From the NCBI GenBank assembly GCA_019636515.1, contig JAHBXI010000001.1, forward strand, positions 989,878-1,053,877: 64,000 bases of DNA, in the 5' to 3' direction. Below, in pieces: positions 53,115 through 62,796 of the stretch. A program made the translations under genes and the position numbers. Below the pieces are notes generated by a model. The model had not been told where the DNA came from. It searched no databases and saw only the letters and a list, made by a program, of their open reading frames with translations. Numbering within the stretch: the first letter of the stretch is position 1; every line of letters begins with the position of its first letter. Source of the stretch: Phycisphaeraceae bacterium (GTDB lineage: Bacteria > Planctomycetota > Phycisphaerae > Phycisphaerales > UBA1924).

Positions 53115-56100
53115 TCGCGTTCACCCCCGGGGCTCGCCGCGAACAACTCCGGCCCGCGGTCACGCACCGCGCCCTTCGCCCCGATGTGGTTGCTGATGCT
53201 CTCCAGCAGCGACCGCTCGCTGTTGGTCGAGAGTTCGATCAGCGACTGCACCACCCGCTTGAACAGTTCGTTCCGCCGCAGGCCGTGCTCGTCGATGTAC
53301 TCGTCCACCTTGTGCAGGTCGCCGTCCTTCCACAGGTGCATCAGCCGGTGGATGCGGTCGATCAGCGGCACGGCCTTGCCCTCGGGGGCCTCGTAGCCCA
53401 GGCTCCGCCCCTTCCGCTGGCTCCACCCCTTCAGTTTCACCTTGCTGCCGCCGCCCTCGCCGCCCGCCGCGTCGGCGTCGCCGTCGTCGCTCTCGGCGTC
53501 ATCATCCTCGGCGAGGTCGTCGGCCGGGGCGTCGCCCCCGCCCGCCCCCTCAGCGCCGACGAGGATGTCCCACGACCGCTCCAGTTCGGCATCCGAGAGC
53601 CCGCACGCCGTCGCGTACAGGATGCACGCGCCGACGGGGGCGTCGTCCAGGCCGAAGTCGTGCCGGTGCAGCAGGTAGTAGGCCGTCACCTCGTCGAGCC
53701 GGTCGGCGGCGGACAGGTCCGCCCCCTTCTCGCCGGAGAGCACCTGGCCGACGATGTAGTCAACCACCATGCGGCGAACGTGGTTGAGGAATTCGCCCAC
53801 GCTCATCGTGGCGTTGGGCTCGTTGGCCTTGCGGACGACCGGGTGCTTGCTGTAGGCCTCCAGCGCGGGGCCGGTCGCCGCCCAAACGAAGTCGGGGCCG
53901 CGGATGCCGGCATCCCAGAACTCGCGGAGTTGGACCGCGATGTTCTCGCGCATCTCTTCGAGGACGCGGTTGTCCCAACCGGGTCGAGCAGCGACGGGAC
54001 GCTTCTTGCAGACGAGCCAGATGGAGGAGGCGAGTGCTGCACCGGCGAGCGCACGGGTGCGGTTGCCCATCTCCGTCTGGATGGGCCAACTGCCGTCAAC
54101 CACAAACCCGGCACGAATGATCGCGGACACGAGCGTTTCCCACGCATCGGGGTGCTTGTGGGCGAAGACGATGACCAGTCGGCCTTCCGCGTTCAAAGCG
54201 TTCCAGCAGGACGAAAAGACTCTCGCCATTCCGTCCTCGTAGATCCGCTTGCTCTTGGCGGCATCGTTACCGTGCCGGCTCGCATCGTCGATTAGTTCAC
54301 CGTCCTGGGCAGCATGGTCCCATTTCGGCGAGAGCGTGCTAGAGAAAGGGCGCTCAAAGGTCGGCGCAGCTCCGTGAAGAGTTCGGCGAAGCCAGATGTA
54401 AAAGAAGTCCATGAGGTCGGAGTAAGGGATCGCGTCGTAGTACGGCGGGTCGGTGACGATGGCGTCGAGCCCGCCCCCGTGTGCCTCAATCGCGCTCTTC
54501 CGCTTGACCGCGGCTGTCGGGGCGTGCGCGGTCGCATCCATCGCGTGCTCCGAGTACTTGGCCACCCACTCCAAGTTCGCCGCGTAGTTGCCGGTCGTAT
54601 CTGAGAAAGGATTTCCTTCGCAGTAGTCCCACGTGATGGGGAGGGCGAACCGCGTGAAGGTGCCTTGGAGCTTCGTGTAGCCCATATCCCAGCGGCACAC
54701 CATCGACTGACGATCCGCGATGCGATCTACTCCGACCGCGAGCGCCGCGAACACCGCCTCGGTCCATTCGGGTGAATAGGGATTTCCGCGGGACGGGGGT
54801 TGTGCGCGGACTGCCCGCGTCGCGGCAACGAATGTTCCGAGCGCAAGGAGCTGGCGGGGCGTGAACAGATCCCGCCATTGCATCAAGCCGTATCCCTGCA
54901 CGCTGAACGCCCGACCCGCACCACTGCCGCCGCCCGCGGGCGTCGGCTCTTCGGGCAGGCCGAAGGGCACCTCCGCGAACGCCGCCTCGACACGATCGGC
55001 GTCCGGCATCGCCACGGCCTGCTCGCGATCTGCCGGCAGCCGGTAGGCCTTGCCCCCGCCGCTCTTTCCCACCCCCGGCACATCCACCACCACTGCGGTC
55101 ATCACGCTCCCCAGCCGCCCGGCCTTGCCCTCCAGCCGCACATCCTCCATCGTGTTGATGGCCGAGCAGCAGGGGCACTGCGCTCCGGCGCGGCTCATGG
55201 TCCCCGCCCCGATCCGCTTGTCGTGCTCGCGCTTCTGCGCCGCGTTCCCGCCCTTCACCGGGACGCCCGTCTGCACGCCGAAGACCACACCCGTGCGATC
55301 AGGGTTCGGCTCCATCGTCAGCAGCACGCGCTTGTTCGCCTTCTTGCACAGCCACCGCGTCTTCAGCAGCGGCACCGTCGCCCGGCAGTTCTTGCAGGTC
55401 ACCGTCCGCGCCCAGAGGTACGCCACCGTCGGCTTGGCGACCCAGCGCGGGTTGCGCTTGTCCTCCAGGTACTCCTGGGTGAACTCTGCGTTCAGCGCGT
55501 CAATGTCCGCCGTGCCATCATCCTTGAGCGGCACCAATCGCATCGGCTGGCACTCGTAGGAGACGTGGTCCTTCTTGAGAGGCTCAAAGTCGGCGTAGGT
55601 CGGGTAGTACTGGGCCAGTTCCCGCCGCGCCCGGGCAAGCACCCACTGCCCCCACGCGCGGACGTGCCACGCCAGGTCGGCCTGGATCTCCTCATCGCCC
55701 CCCCCCACCCCCCCGGGCGAGCCGAAGGGCAGCCCGGCGTCGGCCTGCTTCGCGCCGGGCTTGGCCTTCTTCTTGCTCCCGGCGTGCAGCCGCTTGATCG
55801 CGGCCGCGGCCTCCGCCTTGCTGTACCCCTTGGCCTTCTTGAAGAACTCCTCCATGAAGGCGTCGTCGTGGAGCATGAAGTCGGGGAGCGGGCGCGTCTG
55901 CCCGGCGAGTTTCTGCGGGTACTCCAGCGTGCACTTGAGGATGAACCACGCGACGGGGTTGATGTCCACCGCCGTGGCCTCGCACCCGAGGCGCATGGCC
56001 TCGAGCGGGATGGCCCCGCCGCCGGCGAAGGGGTCGAGGACTTTGGGAGCGCGCCCGCCGTAGGCCTTGCGGATCTCCTGGCGGAACCATTCGAGGGTCT

Positions 56101-56437
56101 CGGCGTTCTCGGTCTCGCGGCCCCAGTGCAGGATGCCGCCCTCGGTCTCTTCCTTGACCCGCTCGACCGTCTGGCCGCCGGGCATCTTCTTCTTCTCGAT
56201 CCGCTTGACGACGCGCCCGCCGATCTTCTCGCAGAGTTCCTTGCGTGCTTCCGGCGTGCCGGGGTCGGGCAGGAGGGTGGCGATGAGCGCGGCCCGGCAC
56301 GCCGCGAGCGGACGGCGGGCGGGCCAGATGTGCAGGGTGGAGATGTGCCCGTGGCGGACGTTCTTCTCGTGGACGGAGTCCAGCGAGGCCTGCTTGAGGG
56401 GGAAGGCGTGCTCGATGAGGCGGGGGAAGTCGGTCAT
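53111..56437 (-). CDS. DUF1156-type DNA adenine methyltransferase
   Basis: 1108 residues. An N-terminal DUF1156 region (KQASLDSVHEKNVRHGHIS, LHIWPARRPLAACRAA) precedes the AdoMet motif DPFAGGGAIP (135-144). Zinc-knuckle cysteines (CKNCRAT near 346 and CPCCSA near 420) are in the middle, and the catalytic motif IV, TDPPYYDAIP, lies near residue 662. This is the COG1743 type of Zn-ribbon adenine-specific methyltransferase. The ATG at 56437 overlaps the preceding stop by ATGA. The C-terminal 200 residues (EDDDAESDDGDADAAGGEGG) are acidic and flexible. It would mark self DNA in the proposed system. Confidence 0.92.
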   Translation of the reverse strand: MTDFPRLIEHAFPLKQASLDSVHEKNVRHGHISTLHIWPARRPLAACRAALIATLLPDPGTPEARKELCEKIGGRVVKRIEKKKMPGGQTVERVKEETEGGILHWGRETENAETLEWFRQEIRKAYGGRAPKVLDPFAGGGAIPLEAMRLGCEATAVDINPVAWFILKCTLEYPQKLAGQTRPLPDFMLHDDAFMEEFFKKAKGYSKAEAAAAIKRLHAGSKKKAKPGAKQADAGLPFGSPGGVGGGDEEIQADLAWHVRAWGQWVLARARRELAQYYPTYADFEPLKKDHVSYECQPMRLVPLKDDGTADIDALNAEFTQEYLEDKRNPRWVAKPTVAYLWARTVTCKNCRATVPLLKTRWLCKKANKRVLLTMEPNPDRTGVVFGVQTGVPVKGGNAAQKREHDKRIGAGTMSRAGAQCPCCSAINTMEDVRLEGKAGRLGSVMTAVVVDVPGVGKSGGGKAYRLPADREQAVAMPDADRVEAAFAEVPFGLPEEPTPAGGGSGAGRAFSVQGYGLMQWRDLFTPRQLLALGTFVAATRAVRAQPPSRGNPYSPEWTEAVFAALAVGVDRIADRQSMVCRWDMGYTKLQGTFTRFALPITWDYCEGNPFSDTTGNYAANLEWVAKYSEHAMDATAHAPTAAVKRKSAIEAHGGGLDAIVTDPPYYDAIPYSDLMDFFYIWLRRTLHGAAPTFERPFSSTLSPKWDHAAQDGELIDDASRHGNDAAKSKRIYEDGMARVFSSCWNALNAEGRLVIVFAHKHPDAWETLVSAIIRAGFVVDGSWPIQTEMGNRTRALAGAALASSIWLVCKKRPVAARPGWDNRVLEEMRENIAVQLREFWDAGIRGPDFVWAATGPALEAYSKHPVVRKANEPNATMSVGEFLNHVRRMVVDYIVGQVLSGEKGADLSAADRLDEVTAYYLLHRHDFGLDDAPVGACILYATACGLSDAELERSWDILVGAEGAGGGDAPADDLAEDDDAESDDGDADAAGGEGGGSKVKLKGWSQRKGRSLGYEAPEGKAVPLIDRIHRLMHLWKDGDLHKVDEYIDEHGLRRNELFKRVVQSLIELSTNSERSLLESISNHIGAKGAVRDRGPELFAASPGGERE

Positions 56438-57825
56438 GGGTTCGCCTTCTTGATCTGCTTCCAAAGGAACGCCGGGGTTTTGCGGACCGAGAGGTACTCC
56501 GTCACCGAGGGCAGTGCAGCGCCCGCGGCGAGGGTGGCACCAACGCCTAACACCGCCGCGAGCGGCAGCACCGGCCCCGACAGAAGCGCCAGCCCCAATG
56601 TTCCTCCAGCAAGCACCACGCCTCCGGCCGCCGAGCCCCAGAGCTTGGCCGCAGCTGTCTCGATCGACTTCACCTGAGGAAGGATCTCTTTCGTGAGCAA
56701 TGCCTTCGCTCGTGTGTCGAAGTCATCTACCCCGTGCAGTTGCCGGGAGACCTCGACCAGCGTCTGGTGAAACTGCTCGAACATCTTGGGATCGTCCGTG
56801 CGCAGGCGCAGGACTGTGTCCGCGCTGTCAATGCGAAGGGTCGGCTCGTTGGCACGCAGGAAGTTGACGGCGTCGGCAGAGGGAGCTGCGCCGCCACCCT
56901 TCACGCCGAGCTTGGCACATAGGTGTGCCTCGAAGCTCGACTCAGTCGTGTAGGCCGCACCAGCAGCATCGGCGACGGCCATCTCAGCGCCGATCGCGCG
57001 CAGCCGAGCGGCGATGGTTTGGTTGATCGACTGATAGACCCAGGCGTTGTAATACGCCTGGTCTGGTGGCTTGTCCCAGGGAAGTGTCTGTAGGAAAGTA
57101 AAGGTGTTCTCGTCGCCTCGCTTCACCTCGGTCATCTCGTACAGCAAGTAAAATGCGCTGCTGGGGATCAGGTCATCGTCAAACTCCACCATGATGCCCC
57201 GGGTCGGGGATGTGGGTGCACCCTCGAAGACAACCAGTCCCCTGCCATCGGGCCCCGGGCGCACCGCACTGAGGCGCACGCTGTTGTGCACGAAATCATG
57301 GACGGCGTCGGGCACGTCGGAACGATACCAGTCGGGGCTGAACTTAATCAGCGGCTGAGCAGGTGGACTGTGCAGATCGGCCAACGGCAGGCAATGAACG
57401 ATGCCATGCCGCATGAGGGGCGCGAGATGCTCGAAGAACGCCAGTGCATTCTGTAGTCGCCAGTGCTCGATTCCCGTGTTGTCCGCGCTAAAACCGAGCG
57501 ACGCACGGCCAGCCTTGGAGAGGGAGTTCTCTTCCTGATGCAGCTTGAAAACGAGATCGTCGACGATGACCCGCTCGAATACCAATGTGGAGGGGAGAAG
57601 GGGCTGAACAGCTGTTCGACCGGAAAAGGAGCTCACCAGAGACGAGAGTCCCGCCGTCTTCGGCATTCCTTCGAGCTCGCTGCGGGCCTGCTTGCGGCGA
57701 TGGGCGACGTAGTACGCCACATGCTTGGCGAGGTCGGACTCAGAGTATCGACTCAGATCGGCCACCCTATCGTTGCTGTCCAGGAGCCCGATTGTGCGGA
57801 GCAGCTCAAGTGCGGGCTGACTCAT
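56434..57825 (-). CDS. Defence-operon protein with C-terminal hydrophobic segment, unknown
   Basis: 463 residues, coupled by ATGA at both ends (to the SNF2 gene upstream and the methyltransferase downstream). The N-terminal two thirds are mixed alpha/beta without known motifs (DLSRYSESDLAKHVAYYVAH; GRGLVVFEGAPTSPTRGIMV). Residues about 395-445 contain two long hydrophobic stretches (GGVVLAGGTLGLALLSGPVL, LAAVLGVGATLAAGAAL), which suggest membrane insertion or a hydrophobic hairpin. Such a protein is not standard in DUF1156/DUF499 clusters that I know; it might be an effector or membrane anchor. Confidence 0.7.
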   Translation of the reverse strand: MSQPALELLRTIGLLDSNDRVADLSRYSESDLAKHVAYYVAHRRKQARSELEGMPKTAGLSSLVSSFSGRTAVQPLLPSTLVFERVIVDDLVFKLHQEENSLSKAGRASLGFSADNTGIEHWRLQNALAFFEHLAPLMRHGIVHCLPLADLHSPPAQPLIKFSPDWYRSDVPDAVHDFVHNSVRLSAVRPGPDGRGLVVFEGAPTSPTRGIMVEFDDDLIPSSAFYLLYEMTEVKRGDENTFTFLQTLPWDKPPDQAYYNAWVYQSINQTIAARLRAIGAEMAVADAAGAAYTTESSFEAHLCAKLGVKGGGAAPSADAVNFLRANEPTLRIDSADTVLRLRTDDPKMFEQFHQTLVEVSRQLHGVDDFDTRAKALLTKEILPQVKSIETAAAKLWGSAAGGVVLAGGTLGLALLSGPVLPLAAVLGVGATLAAGAALPSVTEYLSVRKTPAFLWKQIKKANP

Positions 57826-60800
57826 TGCGTGGCCTCCGTCGCTGATGCCATCACTGCCGCGTGCCCGATCAAAACACTCCCCTTTGATCTCGCAAGCAGG
57901 CTGCCGAAGGGGTCTCGCACGCGCACCAGCCGCGGCGCGGGCGACGCGCATTCGTAGACGGCGTAGAGCCAGTAGCCGCCACGCAGGTTCGCCGCGCGGG
58001 CCCACTCGTTGCTGGAGACCTCGACATCACCCGTGCCGGCGCGGCCCTTGACCTCGATCGCCCGGCGTTCGCCGCCTTCGTAGATCGCCAGCAGGTCGAA
58101 GCCGGGGTTGTCGGTCAGGCCCGCGGCGCGGGCCAGCGGCGGCGTGGATACGTCGACGACTCTCGCGCCGGCGGCCTCCTCGAACGCCCGCGCCAGGTCC
58201 ATCGCCACCCGCTCGACTTCCGCATCATGACGCTTTCGGTCTTCGGCGTCGGTGGAGGGAACCACGAGCGCGTGGGCGAGGAATGTCACGCTGCCCGGGG
58301 TCACCAGTTCGGGCTCGCGGCGGATCGAAGCCAGGGCGAGACGCCGGCGATCGGCCAGCGACCGCTGCTGGTCCTTGATCTCGGCGAGGGCCTTGGCGGC
58401 CGCGGCGTTGCCGGAACGGGCCTTCTCGGAGAGTTTCACGCGGGCAGCGGCGAGTTCGGCCTCCTGGTAGTCAAAGCCGCGCTGCATGAAGCGTTCGCGC
58501 TCGGCCAGTGTGTCCAGGAGTTGCCGGCGGTGCTTCGTCGCCATGTCGCGGGCCACGCGCTCGACGACGAAGGCCTCGGCCTGCTCCTTGAGTGTCAGCG
58601 CGTTGACGGCCAGCCGCTGCGCGGCTGCGGCCGGGATGCCGCGCCCACCCTTGAGCAGCAGGAGGTGCTCGACGGGGCAGAGTGAGACGTCGGCCCCTTC
58701 GAACTGCTTCACGCCGACGAGCCGGCACTCGAGGGGTTCCTCGTTGGCGAGTTCGGGGAGGTCGGCGTCGGCGTGGCGCACCACGTTCGTGAGCGCGAGG
58801 TGGAACACATACGGGCGATCGGTCGTCGGGTCGATGAAGACCGCGCCGCGCAGGGCCTCGTCCCCGAGTTGGTCGCTGACGGTCGCGCGGAACCGCTCGA
58901 ACACAGGTTCGCCGGGGTGAATCCAGACGGCCTGGTCGCGCTGCTCGGGGCGCACGACGGTGAGCCGTCGCTGGCGCTGGGCGGGGTAGGCGTCGAGCGC
59001 ATGAAAGACAGCGGCCCCCGCGCCCGACTCGGTCGGCACGAAGGTGAACTCGGCGTCCATGTCCCCTTCGATCTTGAGACCGATGAGCGGCGCGGCGTTC
59101 TCGATGAACTGCCGCACGTAGCCGGGGAGCAACCGGCAGTAGGCCTCGCGCTCCAGGTCCTCGCGCAGGCGGGGCAACTGGCGCTTCACGTCGCCCCCGT
59201 CGCCGTAGAGCATCCGGTCGCGCGCTTCGAGCGCCGCGACCTGCTCGTCGGTCAGGCGGCCGGCCAACTCTCTGGCGACGGCGTCCTTGTCGCCGACGAC
59301 CGCCCGCTCCATGTAGTCCTTGATCGAGAGCCCCTCGAAGAGCCGCCCGATGGAGTCGAAGACCTTGTCGCTGCCGAGCGAGAGACGGATCGCTTCGAGC
59401 TTCTTGAGCAGCGTGTCGATCACCAGGCCTTCGCGGGTGCTGGGCGCGACGAGGTTGATGATGTGCACCGGGTCGTGCTTCTGGCCGTACCGATGGATGC
59501 GGCCCATGCGCTGCTCGAGGCGGGCCGGGTTCCACGGCACATCGAAGTTGATCATGATCCAGCAGAACTGGAGGTTGATGCCTTCGGCCGCGGCGTCCGT
59601 GCAGATCATGAACCTTGCCCCGCCCTCGGCCTGCGGCCTGCGGAACCGGTCGACCTCGTCCTGTCGCTGGAGGTAGTCCATGCCGCCGTGGATCTGGGCG
59701 ATCTGCCCCGTGTAGCCCATGCCTCCAAGCCGGTTGATCAGGTACTCCAGCGTGTCGCGGTGCTCGGTGAAGATGATGAACTTCTCGCCCGCGAACCGAT
59801 CCTGCGTGAGCACCTCACGGAGTTTGTCGAACTTCGATTCCTCCCCCTTGGCGTGGACCTTCTTGGCGAGTTCGCGGAGATTGACGACCTGCTCGCGCTC
59901 CACGACAAGGTCGGCGAGCGACGCGGCGACGACGCCCGCGAGAAGCCGCTCCTCGGACAGTTCGTGCTCTTCGCGGCCGTTCTTCGTCTCCTCTTCGTCG
60001 GCCGTGGTCGTGTCAAGAAGGTCCTTCTCTTCGGCGAGCCGCCGCTGCAGCACGACCATCTGTTCCTCGGTCAGTTTGCCCTGTTGGATCTGGCGGATCA
60101 GGTCGTCGAGTTTCTCGATGCGACGTTCAAACGAGCGGAGGAGCGCGTAGGTTGAACTGGCAAGCCGCCGCTGCAAGACGCTCATGGCCAGGCGAGCCGC
60201 CGATCGGTTCAGCACCTTCGCCCGGTTGTAGACATGCCGCATGTACTCGGTCGTCTCGTCGTAGAGGGACTGCTCGCTGACCTCGCCCTGCGACAGGTCG
60301 TACCCGAGCGTGTCCGAGATCCGCTTCGGATAGAGCGGGGCTCCGCTCAGGTGGACCATCTCCTCCTTCGTGCGCCGGATGAAATGGGCGGCCTTACGGT
60401 CGGTCGGATACTGCTCGAATGCCTCCGGCGTGGAGAGCACTTCGGGGGCAAGTATCCGCCATAGGGCGTAGTACGGATAGTCCTTCCCTTGGTGCGGCGT
60501 GGCGGTCAGGAGGAGAATGTGCTGCGCGGTCCAGGGCAACCGCCACGCATCGTCCAAGCCCGTGACGCCCGCCAGGGCCTCGGCAAGTTTGTACCGTTCC
60601 GTCTTCCGCACACGCAGATCCGCCCCTCGATCAACCGACAGTTTGTGGGCTTCATCGAAGACCACGAGGTCGTACGGCAACACACCCTGTTCGCGCAGGC
60701 GTGCGAACATTCTCGCCCCGGCGAGCGTGTCCACGCTCACAATCAGTCGATCACTACCCTCGCCGATGAACGGATTCTCGTCGCGGGCATCAGCCCCGGT

Positions 60801-61391
60801 GATGATCCGGAAGTCCATGTCGAACAGCGTCCGCAACTCGCGCTGCCAGTTCCCGATGAGGCCCGCGGGCGGCACGATGAGGATCCGCCGCAGGAGTCGC
60901 CGGGCTTTCATCTCCCGCAAGTACAGGCCCGTCATGATCGTCTTGCCCGCGCCTGCGTCGTCAGCCAGCAAGAAGCGGAGCGGCGACTGCGACAGCATGT
61001 GCTCGTACACCGCGATCCGCTGGTGTGGCAGCGGGTCGATCTGCGAGATTTCGGTGGCGAACGCGGGATTGAAGAGGTGCCCGAAACTCAGACGCTCGCC
61101 TTCCGCCAGCGCACGCACAACGTCGGCTGAGCCAGTAAAGTCGAGCGACGGGGCAGCAACGGCGGTGGCAACTGATGACTGCTCCTCAGCGTTCCCCTCG
61201 TCCATCCGGACGAGCTGCTGCCAGGAGAGCGGCGACGGGGAGGTCTGGCCGTTCTCCCACCGGTTCACGGTTGCAAAGGCCACCCCGAGTCGGCTCGCGA
61301 GTTCGACCTGCGTGAGGCCCAGGCGGTCCCGCAGTCTCCTCACGCGAGTCGGGTAGTCACTCGGGATCTCCGGCGAACGCCTGCTCGTCAT
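57822..61391 (-). CDS. XRE-HTH / SNF2-like helicase / DUF3883 fusion protein
   Basis: 1189 residues from the ATG at 61391. Residues 14-60 are an XRE-type helix-turn-helix (RRLRDRLGLTQVELASRLGV, then TVNRWENGQ). A SNF2/RapA-like helicase follows: motif I DDAGAGKT (144-151), DEAH (246-249), LLLTATPHQGKDY, and motif VI QRMGRIHRYGQKHDPV. Near the C-terminus, GFDLLAIYEGGERRAIEVKG with a following NEWARA matches DUF3883, a nuclease-like (Mrr/NERD-related) domain. SNF2-DUF3883 proteins are known from defence systems such as DISARM; the XRE head is unusual and suggests autoregulation. It is the first gene of the operon. Confidence 0.93.
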   Translation of the reverse strand: MTSRRSPEIPSDYPTRVRRLRDRLGLTQVELASRLGVAFATVNRWENGQTSPSPLSWQQLVRMDEGNAEEQSSVATAVAAPSLDFTGSADVVRALAEGERLSFGHLFNPAFATEISQIDPLPHQRIAVYEHMLSQSPLRFLLADDAGAGKTIMTGLYLREMKARRLLRRILIVPPAGLIGNWQRELRTLFDMDFRIITGADARDENPFIGEGSDRLIVSVDTLAGARMFARLREQGVLPYDLVVFDEAHKLSVDRGADLRVRKTERYKLAEALAGVTGLDDAWRLPWTAQHILLLTATPHQGKDYPYYALWRILAPEVLSTPEAFEQYPTDRKAAHFIRRTKEEMVHLSGAPLYPKRISDTLGYDLSQGEVSEQSLYDETTEYMRHVYNRAKVLNRSAARLAMSVLQRRLASSTYALLRSFERRIEKLDDLIRQIQQGKLTEEQMVVLQRRLAEEKDLLDTTTADEEETKNGREEHELSEERLLAGVVAASLADLVVEREQVVNLRELAKKVHAKGEESKFDKLREVLTQDRFAGEKFIIFTEHRDTLEYLINRLGGMGYTGQIAQIHGGMDYLQRQDEVDRFRRPQAEGGARFMICTDAAAEGINLQFCWIMINFDVPWNPARLEQRMGRIHRYGQKHDPVHIINLVAPSTREGLVIDTLLKKLEAIRLSLGSDKVFDSIGRLFEGLSIKDYMERAVVGDKDAVARELAGRLTDEQVAALEARDRMLYGDGGDVKRQLPRLREDLEREAYCRLLPGYVRQFIENAAPLIGLKIEGDMDAEFTFVPTESGAGAAVFHALDAYPAQRQRRLTVVRPEQRDQAVWIHPGEPVFERFRATVSDQLGDEALRGAVFIDPTTDRPYVFHLALTNVVRHADADLPELANEEPLECRLVGVKQFEGADVSLCPVEHLLLLKGGRGIPAAAAQRLAVNALTLKEQAEAFVVERVARDMATKHRRQLLDTLAERERFMQRGFDYQEAELAAARVKLSEKARSGNAAAAKALAEIKDQQRSLADRRRLALASIRREPELVTPGSVTFLAHALVVPSTDAEDRKRHDAEVERVAMDLARAFEEAAGARVVDVSTPPLARAAGLTDNPGFDLLAIYEGGERRAIEVKGRAGTGDVEVSSNEWARAANLRGGYWLYAVYECASPAPRLVRVRDPFGSLLARSKGSVLIGHAAVMASATEATQ

Positions 61392-61398
61392 GGCCATC

Positions 61399-61426
61399 AG
61401 TATAACAGGTGCGATAGCCATGTCAA
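61399..61426 (-). promoter_or_regulatory. Near-consensus promoter of the defence operon, leaderless start
   Basis: On the minus strand: TTGACA (61426-61421), a 16-base spacer, TATACT (61404-61399). Transcription would start near 61392, one base before the ATG at 61391, so the mRNA is probably leaderless. No RBS exists before the ATG. The XRE domain of the encoded protein could bind here. Confidence 0.75.
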
Positions 61427-61554
61427 TCCGATCACCCGATGGGCGAAAACGAGACACCCAAATCGATCGGTATTTGGACGGGCATTGCCGGGATTCGATC
61501 CCGGAGGGTAGGGAATCGCGTGCGTTTGAGGCCCCGTGCTCGTATCCGTTCAAC

Positions 61555-62796
61555 TCAGATCGAGTACGTTCCCGTCCCCCCGCCGCTGGACTGGCTGCTG
61601 GAGCCGCTGCCGCTGCCGGAGCCGGAGGAGGAACTCGACGACATCGACGATCCGCTGGACTTGCTGGCCGAGCCGGACGAGGACCCACTGCTCGAGGACC
61701 CGCTGCCGGAACCGGAGCCCGAGCCGCTGGAGCTCGACCCCGAGCCCGACGAGTGCGCCGTCGCGGGCATGTCGTTGTGGACCCACACCCCCTCGGCCGA
61801 GAACGTGTTCGTGCCGGGTATGTGGATGGCCACGGTGCGGGTCGGCGCATCGATGTGATCGACGGTCTCGACCAGTTCCTCGGCGAGACGCTCGCCGATC
61901 AGGTAGTCGCCCTTCTTGAGGAACTCGGCCGACGAGAAGCCCCATTCGTCGCCGCGGCGCATGAGGAACGGGTGCTCGGGCGTCGCCTTGATCCGGCGGT
62001 TGATCACCACGAACCCCGTGTGCTCGCCGAGTTTCACGCTGGCGACGCGGCCAACGGTCGGGATCGTGCCGCGCATCCCGTGGTGCGAGAGCCACTGGTA
62101 CTGCGCGCGGTAGGGGACATCGACTTCGAGGCCGGGAATCTTGATCGTGGCGACGCGGTCGCCGGGCTTGAGGTTCTCGATCGTGGTCACGCGGCCGTCG
62201 GCCAGGCGGACGAGCGTGCCGAAGAGCAGGCAGTTCGAGCCACCACCTCCGCCACCGCCGCCCCCACCACCACCGCCGCCCCCTCCGCCTCCACCGCCAC
62301 CCGATCCGCCGCCGCCCGAACCACCTCCGGAGCCGCCGCTGCCCGATCCGCTGCCGCCGGACCCGCCGCTTCCGGAGCCGCCCGAGCCTGATCCACCCGA
62401 ACCTCCCGAGCCGGAGCCACCGCTGCCGCCGGAACCCGACCCTCCCGATCCGCCCGACCCGCTCGTGCCGCCACCGCCGGACGATCCACCGGAACTCCCG
62501 CCGCCGCCGCTGGACGCGCCGCTGCTGCCAGGGCCGGAACTCCCCGATGCGCCGCTCGACGCACCGCTGCTGGCCCCGCTGCTCGCGCTGCTGGAGTCTC
62601 CGCTCGACGAGGCCGAGCCGCTGCTCGAAGACCCGCTCGACGAACCCGACGAACTGCTGCCGCTCGACGAGGACGAGCCCGACGAGGAACTCTCCGAACT
62701 GCCGGACGAGCCGGAACCGGAACCCGAGCCGCCGGGGCCGCCGGTGGAGGCCCACACGGGGATGTAGAGGAAGTACCGGCGGGGTTCGTCGCTCAT
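61555..62796 (-). CDS. Hint (intein-like) domain protein embedded in Ser/Gly tracts
   Basis: 413 residues, ATG behind AGGAGGAGAACAAGG. After a short start (MSDEPRRYFLYIPVWASTGG), residues 20-187 are almost only Ser and Gly, ending with 21 consecutive Gly. At Cys189 a Hint domain begins (NCLLFGTLVRLADGRVTTIE; PGDRVATIK), with the ATPEHPFL block in the middle, and it ends HN at 340-341 (GVWVHND). The residue after HN is Asp, not Ser, Thr or Cys, so protein splicing is unlikely, but self-cleavage as in bacterial intein-like domains is possible. A second Ser/Gly tract of about 60 residues follows. Coupled by ATGA to the DUF115 gene. Confidence 0.85.
   Translation of the reverse strand: MSDEPRRYFLYIPVWASTGGPGGSGSGSGSSGSSESSSSGSSSSSGSSSSGSSSGSSSSGSASSSGDSSSASSGASSGASSGASGSSGPGSSGASSGGGGSSGGSSGGGGTSGSGGSGGSGSGGSGGSGSGGSGGSGSGGSGSGGSGGSGSGSGGSGGGSGGGGSGGGGGGGGGGGGGGGGGGGGGSNCLLFGTLVRLADGRVTTIENLKPGDRVATIKIPGLEVDVPYRAQYQWLSHHGMRGTIPTVGRVASVKLGEHTGFVVINRRIKATPEHPFLMRRGDEWGFSSAEFLKKGDYLIGERLAEELVETVDHIDAPTRTVAIHIPGTNTFSAEGVWVHNDMPATAHSSGSGSSSSGSGSGSGSGSSSSGSSSGSASKSSGSSMSSSSSSGSGSGSGSSSQSSGGGTGTYSI

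Noticed and set aside
61490..61520. tRNA T-arm-like sequence (CCGGG-ATCGAAT-CCCGG on the minus strand)
   Set aside because: The first loop base is A instead of the nearly invariant T54, and neither a pairing acceptor stem nor an anticodon arm can be drawn, so it may be chance; a second att remnant is possible but not supported.
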